Assembly (NCBI GenBank): GCA_018647025.1 | Contig: JABGTQ010000051.1 | Location: forward strand, 1-8,924 | DNA: 8,924 nucleotides | Reading direction: 5' to 3' | Origin: Nitrospina sp. | GTDB lineage: Bacteria > Nitrospinota > Nitrospinia > Nitrospinales > VA-1 | Part shown: piece after piece, positions 1 through 5,994 of the stretch | Layout of the letters: the number at the start of each line of letters is the position of its first letter | How positions within the stretch are numbered: the stretch's first letter is position 1 | The notes under the pieces: generated by a model | Databases searched by the model: none | What the model saw: the letters and a program-made list of their open reading frames with translations, nothing else | What the model was told of the DNA's origin: nothing | Translations under genes and position numbers: made by a program

Positions 1-14
1 ACAAGAGGTTTTTA

Positions 15-557
15 ATGTTTAGTAGCTTTGTCAACACGTTGAAGTTTTTTAAGAGGTTTTGTTGTTTTTTAATTATATTTTCAATATTTTCTCAGGCGAA
101 TCCTAGTTACGCAAAAGATGTAAGAGTTGGCTTTATAGATATTCAGTCAGCGGTTACTAACACCAAGGAATGGAAAAAAGAATTTGCTGCGTTTAAAACT
201 AGATTTCAAAAAGAAAAAGAAAAAATTACTAAAAAAGAAAATAATTTAAAAAAAATGATCGAAAACCTTAATAAACAGAGTATGGTTCTTAGCCCCGAAA
301 AAAAGAAAAAAAAAGAAGAGACCTTAATTAAACAAAAGAAAGAATTTGAGCGTCATGTGCAGGATAAAAACGAGGAATTTGCAAAAACAGAAAAAATGAT
401 TACGAGTAAAATATTAAAGAAAATGGTCAAAATTGTTACAGATTTAGGTAAAAGTAAAAAATTTACAATGATTCTAGAAAAGAAAGTTGGTATTTATTTT
501 GACCAGTCTGTCGACCTCACTTTACTGGCAACTCGAACATACAACAGTCAAAATTAA
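15..557 (+). CDS. skp: OmpH/Skp-family periplasmic chaperone
   Basis: Predicted periplasmic holdase that keeps unfolded outer-membrane proteins soluble on their way to the BAM complex. The 180-residue product starts with a Sec signal peptide: basic KFFKR at 10-14, a hydrophobic core at about 15-26, and a likely cleavage after Ser-Tyr-Ala (residue 33). The mature N-terminus (VRVGFIDIQSAV) is the usual OmpH/Skp opening strand. Residues about 50-130 are almost entirely Lys/Glu/Gln/Asn with heptad-like hydrophobics, as expected for the long coiled-coil tentacles. The C-terminal segment around FTMILEKKVGIYFDQSVDLT matches the family's closing strand. It is slightly longer than E. coli Skp (161-residue precursor). 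The ATG follows an AAGAGG ribosome site at 3-8. Position ahead of fabZ-lpxA fits the common bamA-skp-lpxD-fabZ-lpxA order, although lpxD is not here. Long A-runs (A8 at 248-255, A9 at 306-314) lie inside the coiled-coil region. Family assignment is firm; the symbol is by analogy. Confidence 0.88.
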   Translation: MFSSFVNTLKFFKRFCCFLIIFSIFSQANPSYAKDVRVGFIDIQSAVTNTKEWKKEFAAFKTRFQKEKEKITKKENNLKKMIENLNKQSMVLSPEKKKKKEETLIKQKKEFERHVQDKNEEFAKTEKMITSKILKKMVKIVTDLGKSKKFTMILEKKVGIYFDQSVDLTLLATRTYNSQN

Positions 558-633
558 GAAATTTATCACGAATATGATTGATCTAATAATAAATAGATTG
601 ATCGTCAATATGTGCTTTTGAAGGCAGTAGTCT

Positions 634-1083
634 ATGATGGATATTGATGAAATTAAAAGGATAATACCACATCGATACCCGTTTCTGTTGGTGGACCGCG
701 TGGTTGAGTGTGATATGGATTCACGCATTGTCGGTGTAAAAAATGTCACTGCTAATGAACCTTTTTTTCAAGGACATTTTCCAGAGTATCCAATCATGCC
801 AGGAGTTCTCATCATTGAAGCCCTTGCTCAGGTTGCCTGCATTCTTGCTTTAAAAATTTTAAAAAAAGAGGGACATGGATCGGTTTTTTTTACGGGAATT
901 GATGGAGCAAAGTTTCGGCAACCGGTGCGCCCAGGTGATCAATTGCGGCTAGAATTGGTCAAGATAAAACAAAGGGGAACATTGTTTCGTTTCCAAGGTA
1001 GTGCTTATGTAGAGGATAAACTCGCTGCAGAGTGTACTCTTCAGGCAATGTTGGGAAAAAATACGGGTGATTTGGTAAAGTAG
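634..1083 (+). CDS. fabZ: 3-hydroxyacyl-[ACP] dehydratase FabZ
   Basis: Cytosolic hot-dog-fold dehydratase that converts (3R)-hydroxyacyl-ACP to trans-2-enoyl-ACP in fatty acid elongation. It competes with LpxA for the same hydroxyacyl-ACP pool, which is why the gene lies in lipid A clusters. The 149 residues match the family length (E. coli 151). The N-terminal IPHRYPFLLVDRV motif lies at 11-23. The active-site segment GHFPEYPIMPGVLIIEALAQ lies at 47-66, with catalytic His48 and Glu62. FRQPVRPGDQL in the second half is also typical. Two consecutive ATGs (634 and 637) are possible starts; AAGG at 621-624 is better spaced for 634. It lies 76 nt after skp and 99 nt before lpxA. Complete, with no missing key residue. 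Confidence 0.96.
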   Translation: MMDIDEIKRIIPHRYPFLLVDRVVECDMDSRIVGVKNVTANEPFFQGHFPEYPIMPGVLIIEALAQVACILALKILKKEGHGSVFFTGIDGAKFRQPVRPGDQLRLELVKIKQRGTLFRFQGSAYVEDKLAAECTLQAMLGKNTGDLVK

Positions 1084-1182
1084 GCTTGCGTAAAAATAAA
1101 ATACCAAACGGCCCTCCCCCCCGACGGTTTCTAATCAAATTTTTTTTAATTATAATTTTAAATTACAGTTGGAATTTTTACG

Positions 1183-1953
1183 GTGGCTATCCATAGCAAC
1201 TCTGAAATCCATCCCAGTGCTGAGATAGGAAAAGACGTTCGAGTTGGGCCTTTTTCTACTATTGGGAGGAGAGTGAAAATTGGGGATCGAACAGAAATTG
1301 GCCCCAACGTTTATATAGAAGCAGATACAGTCGTGGGAGCAGATTGTAGAATTTTTCACGGGGCATCTATTGGGGGTGATCCACAGATTGCAGGTGTTAG
1401 GGATATCGTATCTTTCGTAGAGATTGGTGATCACACTATAGTGCGAGAATTTGTTACAATCCACCGTTCCGGTAATCAGAATAAAAAAACAATAGTAGGT
1501 AAAAATTGCCTTATTATGGCATATGCGCACATTGCCCATGATTGTGTCATAGGAAACGACGTGGTTCTTGTCAATGCAACTTCACTGTCAGGTCATATCA
1601 TTGTAGAAGACCGTGCTTTTATTTCTGGGATGATAGGAGCTCATCAATTTGTTCGATTCGGTAAACTTTCAATGACCGGTGGCATGAGTCGAATCGTAAA
1701 AGATATACTTCCATATTCGACTGTAGAGGGAAACCCTGCTCGGCTCATTGGAGCAAACGCAATAGGTCTCAAAAGAGCAGGGATAGCTCCTAGGGTAAGG
1801 AGTGGCATAAAAAACGCGATAAATTTTATTATGCATGAAGAACTAAATACTACCCAAGCGATCAAAAAAATAAAAGAAGAAATTGAAATGTCAGATGAAA
1901 TTAACTATCTTGTGAACTTTGTAAATCAATCCAATCGAGGAATTATTAGATAA
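1183..1953 (+). CDS. lpxA: Acyl-[ACP]-UDP-N-acetylglucosamine O-acyltransferase LpxA
   Basis: Catalyses the first step of lipid A synthesis, transferring a 3-hydroxyacyl chain from ACP to position 3 of UDP-GlcNAc (or an amino analogue) in the cytosol. The 256 residues (E. coli 262) comprise left-handed beta-helix hexapeptide repeats to about residue 190 and a C-terminal helical domain ending NQSNRGIIR. HIAHDC at 116-121 contains His119, aligned by eye with catalytic His125 of E. coli. His138 and His154 match His144 and His160. Gly167 aligns with E. coli Gly173, the acyl-chain ruler residue, which suggests room for a long chain of about C14. The usual QDLKY sugar-site loop reads QIAGV (68-72), so E. 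coli Lys76 is replaced by Gly71; Glu200 and Arg205 appear as Ile194 and Ala199. The start is GTG with only a weak GGAA upstream, and the alignment at the N-terminus supports it. The stop overlaps the next ATG by one base. Confidence 0.95.
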   Translation: MAIHSNSEIHPSAEIGKDVRVGPFSTIGRRVKIGDRTEIGPNVYIEADTVVGADCRIFHGASIGGDPQIAGVRDIVSFVEIGDHTIVREFVTIHRSGNQNKKTIVGKNCLIMAYAHIAHDCVIGNDVVLVNATSLSGHIIVEDRAFISGMIGAHQFVRFGKLSMTGGMSRIVKDILPYSTVEGNPARLIGANAIGLKRAGIAPRVRSGIKNAINFIMHEELNTTQAIKKIKEEIEMSDEINYLVNFVNQSNRGIIR

Positions 1954-2915
1954 TGTCAGAGTTTAAGGTAGGAGTTGTTGGTGTTGGAAAGATGGGTGAA
2001 TATCATGTAGGCGTATTGTCTGAGATGCGCGAAGTAGATTTGGTTGGTGTTGTAGATAGCGACCAAGAGCGGGCTAAAAAAATATCTGAACAATACAAAA
2101 CTCGTAGTTACAAGAACTACAAAGACCTATTCAACGAAGTTGATGCGGTTGTAGTTGCTGTGCCGACTTCCCTGCATTATGCGATTGGCAAGGAATTTAT
2201 AGAAGCGGGAATCCACACTCTATTAGAAAAACCGTGTACTGATGACTTAAGTAAGGCGGAAGAGTTGTTTGATCTCGCTGAAAAGAAAAAAATAACTCTT
2301 CACATAGGCCATGTAGAAAGATTCAATGGCGCTGTTCAAGAGTTATTTAAAATTGTCAAGGATCCAATATATATTGAATGTAGACGCATGAGTCCATTTT
2401 CTAGCCGAATCAAGGACGATGGGGTCGTGCTTGATATCATGATTCATGATATCGACATTGTTCTTAAACTTGTTGATTCTACTGTGGCCAATATAAATGT
2501 AATTGGGAATTCAATCTTTTCTAAACGAGACGATTTAATCAATGCTCAAATAGAATTTGAGAACGGATGTATAGCAAATATTCTAGCAAGTCGAGTATCT
2601 CAAAATAAGGTAAGGACGCTTGAAGTAACTCAAAAGGAATCGTCCATATTACTCGACTATACAGAACAGGAGATTTTTGTTCATCGTCAGTCATCTTCTG
2701 AAAGTCAACTAAGCCCGGGTTCGTTAAGATATAAACAGGAATCTCTAATAGAACGAATATTTGTGCATAAGGACAATCCGCTTAAACTGGAACTTAAACA
2801 CTTTATAGATTGTGCGGAAAATGGAAGTCAGACAAAATTAGCTATAAAGAAGGAATTAAATTCTCTTCAGATAGCATTGCAAATATTAAGTCAATTCAAA
2901 TCTGGAAGGCAATAA
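1953..2915 (+). CDS. Gfo/Idh/MocA-family NAD(P)-dependent oxidoreductase, possibly GnnA-like
   Basis: Predicted sugar or sugar-nucleotide dehydrogenase of 320 residues. The N-terminal Rossmann fold has GVGKMG at 10-15, an acidic Asp35 at the end of the second strand (suggesting NAD preference), and the family EKP motif at 92-94 with Lys93. The C-terminal substrate domain carries Asp161, His165, Asp166 and Asp168 in a D-xxx-HDID motif, the catalytic histidine region of the family. The ATG overlaps the lpxA stop (TAATG), with GAGGAA at 1937-1942 inside lpxA as ribosome site, so translation is probably coupled to LpxA. In Acidithiobacillus ferrooxidans, GnnA of this family is encoded between lpxA and lpxB and oxidises the 3-OH of UDP-GlcNAc before GnnB transaminates it, giving amide-linked acyl chains. 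Placement and family fit that role, but no gnnB-type aminotransferase is in the window. Family is firm; substrate is inference. Confidence 0.85.
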   Translation: MSEFKVGVVGVGKMGEYHVGVLSEMREVDLVGVVDSDQERAKKISEQYKTRSYKNYKDLFNEVDAVVVAVPTSLHYAIGKEFIEAGIHTLLEKPCTDDLSKAEELFDLAEKKKITLHIGHVERFNGAVQELFKIVKDPIYIECRRMSPFSSRIKDDGVVLDIMIHDIDIVLKLVDSTVANINVIGNSIFSKRDDLINAQIEFENGCIANILASRVSQNKVRTLEVTQKESSILLDYTEQEIFVHRQSSSESQLSPGSLRYKQESLIERIFVHKDNPLKLELKHFIDCAENGSQTKLAIKKELNSLQIALQILSQFKSGRQ

Positions 2916-2959
2916 TTTTATTCAAAAATTATAAGTTTCATAACGGGTCACCTCCAACC

Positions 2960-2974
2960 TTTTATCTGATAAAA
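2960..2974. repeat. 15-bp palindrome abutting the lpxI start codon
   Basis: TTTTATC-T-GATAAAA is a perfect palindrome with 7-bp arms and a single central base; its last A is the first base of the lpxI ATG. It could be an operator or a translation-blocking element, but an RNA hairpin is impossible without melting the inner pairs to form a loop. Just upstream are CACCTCC (2949-2955) and an 8-bp AT-only inverted repeat (2912-2919 and 2925-2932). Sequence symmetry is certain; role unknown. Confidence 0.5.
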
Positions 2975-3786
2975 TGTCCGATATAGAAAAAAAAATAGGG
3001 TTGCTGGCTGGAGCAGGAGAAGTTCCCGCATACTTTTCCAAGCAAGCTGCCCAAAAAGGTATACGTATTATCGCAGTTTCTTTTTCTGATGAAATACACG
3101 CAAATATAGAACCATTAGTGGAAAAATCCTATTCTATAGGAATAGGAAAACCTGGAAAAATTTTCAAAACATTTAAAGATCAAAATGTAACTGATATTGT
3201 GATGTTGGGGAAGGTGGATAAAAAAATAATTTTTCAACCCAGTTTCTTTGATTTACGGGCAGTTACGTTTTTTAAAAGCCTTCTAAGTCAGGAAGATAAA
3301 ATACTTCTATTGGGGGTGATCAAAGAAATAGAAAAAGAAGGATTGAACGTCCTAGATCAAAAAGAATTGTTAGGTGAAATTTTTCCAGCGAAAGGTGTTC
3401 TTACTAAAAGAAAACCGTCAGTCAAAGAAATGGAAGATATAAATTTTGGAATCCCAATTGCCAAAAAACTTGCAGATATGGAAATAGGTCAAACGATAGT
3501 GGTGAAAAATAAAACGGTAGTCTCGGTAGAAGCAATTGAAGGTACTGATAAAGCATTAGCGAGAGGTTGCGAGTTGTCACGCGGAAAGTGTGTTGCCGTT
3601 AAAGTAAGCCGAACTAATCAGGACTATCGATATGATGTTCCTGGTATTGGACCACAAACAATGGAAAGTCTTAAAAGTGGTGGGGCTTCGGTATTGGCAA
3701 TGGAGGCAGGAAAGGTAATGGTTGTTGATCAGGAAAAAGTAGTAGAGGTGGCAAACCGAGCTAAAATATCCATTGTATGCGTATAA
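2974..3786 (+). CDS. lpxI: UDP-2,3-diacylglucosamine pyrophosphatase LpxI
   Basis: Hydrolyses UDP-2,3-diacylglucosamine to 2,3-diacylglucosamine 1-phosphate (lipid X) and UMP. It replaces the unrelated LpxH of Enterobacteria. The 270-residue length is close to that of the Caulobacter enzyme. The N-terminal domain opens with IGLLAGAGEVPAYFSKQA (8-25) and includes DIVMLGKVDKK (74-84). The C-terminal domain has EAIEGTDKAL (186-195), DVPGIGPQTME (221-231) and LAMEAGKVMVVD (241-252), all characteristic of the family (DUF1009). Asp221 in the DVPGIG motif is the likely essential aspartate, by analogy with Caulobacter Asp225. The ATG at 2974 lacks a clear Shine-Dalgarno site. Instead it abuts a 15-bp palindrome and lies just after a CACCTCC element. 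It lies between the oxidoreductase and lpxB, in pathway order. Confidence 0.93.
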   Translation: MSDIEKKIGLLAGAGEVPAYFSKQAAQKGIRIIAVSFSDEIHANIEPLVEKSYSIGIGKPGKIFKTFKDQNVTDIVMLGKVDKKIIFQPSFFDLRAVTFFKSLLSQEDKILLLGVIKEIEKEGLNVLDQKELLGEIFPAKGVLTKRKPSVKEMEDINFGIPIAKKLADMEIGQTIVVKNKTVVSVEAIEGTDKALARGCELSRGKCVAVKVSRTNQDYRYDVPGIGPQTMESLKSGGASVLAMEAGKVMVVDQEKVVEVANRAKISIVCV

Positions 3787-3839
3787 AAAGTAACAGTTTT
3801 ATCACGCTCTAAATTTTTGATAACTTCTTAGTAATATTA

Positions 3840-5012
3840 ATGACAGGCAAGTCCATCCGATTTCTAATTGTTGCTGGAGAAGCTTCTGGAGATATGCATG
3901 GGAGCGGATTGGTCCGCGCCTTAAAAAATTACCACCCTAATTGTGAGTTTAGTGGATTGGGTGGTGAACAGATGCGGCGGGAAGGGGTAAAGACATTTTA
4001 TGATATTGATCGTATGGGAGCCGTTGGTGTCATAGAGGTATTAGGGGACTTACCTCATTATTATAAGGTATACCGTAAACTTTCCATTGAAATAGGAAGT
4101 GGTAGTTATGATGCTGTAATACTTATTGACTATCCAACTCTTAATCTTCGTCTTGCGAAATTATGTAAAAAGCATTCCTGCCCAGCACTTTTCTTTATAA
4201 GTCCTCAGGTTTGGGCTTGGCGTAAAGGTAGAATAAAGCAAATTAAACGCACTGTGAATAAAATGTTTGTAATTTTTCCTTTTGAAGAGGTTTTGCTAAA
4301 AAAGGAAGGGGTTGACGCTGAGTTTATGGGGCATCCTTTTGTCGAAACCGTAAAAACATCGATGTCTCGTGATGAAGCGATGTCGGAATTTTCACTAGAT
4401 TCTACAAGAAAAATAATTGGATTGATGCCAGGAAGTCGAAATAGTGAACTTAAATATCTTCTCGATATCATGATCAACTCAGCTAACGAAATTAAAAAAA
4501 ATATCAAAGACTGTCAGTTTATTTTACCAGTTGCTAATACGTTAAACACTGAGGATATAAAAGATCGAATAAAATCCAATGCGGTTGATATAAAAATAGT
4601 AGAGGGGAAATCATATGACGTAATGAACTGTTGTGATTTTTTAATTATTGCTTCTGGTTCAGCAACACTTGAAGCTGCTTTACTTGGGTGTCCTATGGTT
4701 ATTATATACAAATTAAACTGGGTAACTTATTGGTTGGCACGAGTGCTTGTTAAAATCAAATTATACGGACTAGTAAATATCGTAGCGGGAGAAGAAGTTG
4801 TTCCTGAGCTGATTCAGAGCAAGGCAACAGTGAAAAATATTACCAAAGAAGTAGTAACGATTATGTATGACTCAGAAAGACGTGATAATTTAAGGTCCCG
4901 TTTACTGAAAGTCCGTAAATCTCTGGGTGATCCGGGTGTATTAGATCGAGTCGCAGAAAGTATGATAGATTTTATTAGGGAGCGAAGGAAGGGTGAAAAA
5001 ATTTCTATTTAA
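3840..5012 (+). CDS. lpxB: Lipid-A-disaccharide synthase LpxB
   Basis: GT19 glycosyltransferase that joins UDP-2,3-diacylglucosamine and lipid X through a beta-1,6 bond, giving the lipid A disaccharide 1-phosphate at the inner face of the cytoplasmic membrane. The 390 residues compare with 382 in E. coli. Motifs in order: GEASGD at 13-18; IDYP at 96-99 with Asp97 corresponding to the essential E. coli Asp98; SPQVWAWR at 121-128; LMPGSRNSE at 195-203; the nucleotide-binding ASGSATLEAAL at 271-281; and GLVNIVAGEEVVPELIQ at 310-326. The hydrophobic, basic stretch around 286-309 probably helps membrane contact. It starts 53 nt after lpxI at an ATG without an obvious ribosome site, and its last 20 nt overlap the following gene. 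Complete, with nothing missing. Confidence 0.96.
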   Translation: MTGKSIRFLIVAGEASGDMHGSGLVRALKNYHPNCEFSGLGGEQMRREGVKTFYDIDRMGAVGVIEVLGDLPHYYKVYRKLSIEIGSGSYDAVILIDYPTLNLRLAKLCKKHSCPALFFISPQVWAWRKGRIKQIKRTVNKMFVIFPFEEVLLKKEGVDAEFMGHPFVETVKTSMSRDEAMSEFSLDSTRKIIGLMPGSRNSELKYLLDIMINSANEIKKNIKDCQFILPVANTLNTEDIKDRIKSNAVDIKIVEGKSYDVMNCCDFLIIASGSATLEAALLGCPMVIIYKLNWVTYWLARVLVKIKLYGLVNIVAGEEVVPELIQSKATVKNITKEVVTIMYDSERRDNLRSRLLKVRKSLGDPGVLDRVAESMIDFIRERRKGEKISI

Positions 5013-5631
5013 CTTTATTCTTCCATATATATTGTATGTAGTAATCTTCTTTTGGTGTTGGTCAATTCGAAAATCTCCAAAAAAAAAGGAAGCTGAAGAT
5101 TATGTGCAAAATTATTCAGGAAATTATATTTTAACCCTATGGCATGGGCGTATTTTTTATTTATTTTATCACTTACGCCGAAGGTCAGATTTTCATTTAT
5201 TGATAAGTCCCAGCGTAGATGGTGATTTGCTTGCGAGGCTAGCTCGATTAATGGGTTACTCCGTTATACGTGGGTCAAGCTTCAAGAAAGCAATATCATC
5301 AACACGTTCATTAATCAAAATACTTAAACGTGGTGAGAGAATTATTATTATTGCAGATGGATCACGTGGACCAAGATTAAAAGCCCAGTCGGGGTGCATT
5401 CAGATTGCAGGTATCACCAATTCTCCTGTCATACCAATGACTTATGGGGCCAAGAGAAAAATTGAACTGAGTACTTGGGATCGGTTTGTATTGCCACTTC
5501 CATTTAGTTGTTGCACGATAAATTACGGGAATCTAATTTCTGTGCCACCTCACCCAAATGAGAAAATAATCGAAGAAAAACAGACAGAACTAGAAGAATC
5601 TCTCAACCTTCTTACCAAAGTGAGTGAGTAA
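4993..5631 (+). CDS. DUF374-family lysophospholipid/lipid A acyltransferase (LpxJ-like candidate)
   Basis: Predicted membrane-associated acyltransferase of 212 residues. Residues 4-23 form one hydrophobic helix after an MKK start, acting as a membrane anchor. The core has LWHGR at 49-53 with His51 as the likely catalytic base, ISPSVDGD at 71-78, IRGSS at 92-96, and ADGSRGPR at 121-128, followed by KAQSG. This is the DUF374 signature, distinct from the LpxL/LpxM family. DUF374 includes LpxJ, shown in epsilonproteobacteria to be a late acyltransferase of lipid A. The overlap with lpxB supports a lipid A secondary-acylation role here; that role is inferred. Translation begins at GTG 4993 inside lpxB, with AAGGAA immediately upstream and a rather tight spacer; the reading frame favours this start because the anchor helix follows at once. 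A general glycerophospholipid acyltransferase remains possible. Confidence 0.82.
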   Translation: MKKFLFNFILPYILYVVIFFWCWSIRKSPKKKEAEDYVQNYSGNYILTLWHGRIFYLFYHLRRRSDFHLLISPSVDGDLLARLARLMGYSVIRGSSFKKAISSTRSLIKILKRGERIIIIADGSRGPRLKAQSGCIQIAGITNSPVIPMTYGAKRKIELSTWDRFVLPLPFSCCTINYGNLISVPPHPNEKIIEEKQTELEESLNLLTKVSE

Positions 5632-5807
5632 TTTAAAGTTCTATAAATCAATAAAATCAAATACTTTATAATTTTTATTTCATAAAATATCAAAAGAGAA
5701 GAAGTCTTGTTTGAAAAAGAAGCGCAGTTATGCTAGATTTTCCACTTCTCCGCAATACTTTATAAAAAAACAAAAAATTCAATTAGGTTTGGTCGCGAGA
5801 CTTATGG

Positions 5808-5868
5808 GTTTAAATTGTATAGCTTAAGAAAGCTCGTTTTCTACTCAGTTAAAATGCCCAATTTAAAC
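5808..5868. repeat. 10-bp inverted repeat with nested hairpin upstream of glnA
   Basis: GTTTAAATTG at 5808-5817 is exactly complementary to CAATTTAAAC at 5859-5868, with 41 nt between. Inside lies a perfect small hairpin, AGCTT (5821-5825), loop AAGA, AAGCT (5830-5834). The arms are AT-rich, so an RNA stem would be only moderately stable. As DNA, the TTTAAA-centred arms could be operator half sites for a regulator. The sequence match is certain; function is unknown. Confidence 0.55.
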
Positions 5869-5879
5869 TATTTAGAACT

Positions 5880-5909
5880 TTGGTGAGTTATCTATGTTTA
5901 AATTATAAT
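5880..5909 (+). promoter_or_regulatory. Candidate sigma70-type promoter for glnA
   Basis: A perfect TATAAT lies at 5904-5909 with TTGGTG at 5880-5885 as a weak -35, spacer 18 nt. Transcription would start near 5916, giving a leader of about 86 nt before the glnA ATG. The -10 overlaps the third copy of the GTTTAAATT 9-mer by one base, so a protein bound there could block it. No sigma54-type GG-N10-GC site was found in the gap. AT-richness makes chance TATAAT matches common. Confidence 0.4.
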
Positions 5910-5987
5910 AGATGAAAATATCAGGTAAATTTATCAGCAAATAAAAAAACGGTGTATTTATTGTTCATTAATATATAAAAAAAGTTT

Positions 5988-5994
5988 AGGAGGT
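5988..5994 (+). promoter_or_regulatory. Strong ribosome binding site of glnA
   Basis: AGGAGGT seven bases before the ATG at 6002 is a near-perfect Shine-Dalgarno sequence. It is by far the strongest in the window, contrasts with the weak sites in the lipid A block, and fits high glutamine synthetase expression. It fixes the glnA start. Confidence 0.85.

Noticed and set aside
1150..1539. Minus-strand open frame of 129 codons antisense to lpxA
   Set aside because: It lies entirely opposite a well-supported gene and its leader. Its product is Cys/Asn/His-rich without recognisable motif or ribosome site, so it is a shadow of lpxA.
4205..4711. Two minus-strand open frames antisense to lpxB
   Set aside because: The opposite strand carries full LpxB motifs; these frames have no motif, operon context or ribosome site.
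5781..5868. tRNA or tmRNA-like segment around the GGTCGCGAGAC patch
   Set aside because: No acceptor stem, no TTCGA-type T-loop and no CCA-like end; only the inverted repeat and a small hairpin are supported.
5912..5944. Ten-codon leader peptide (MKISGKFISK) before glnA
   Set aside because: No ribosome site, starts at or before the predicted transcript start, and has no glutamine or other regulatory codon run.
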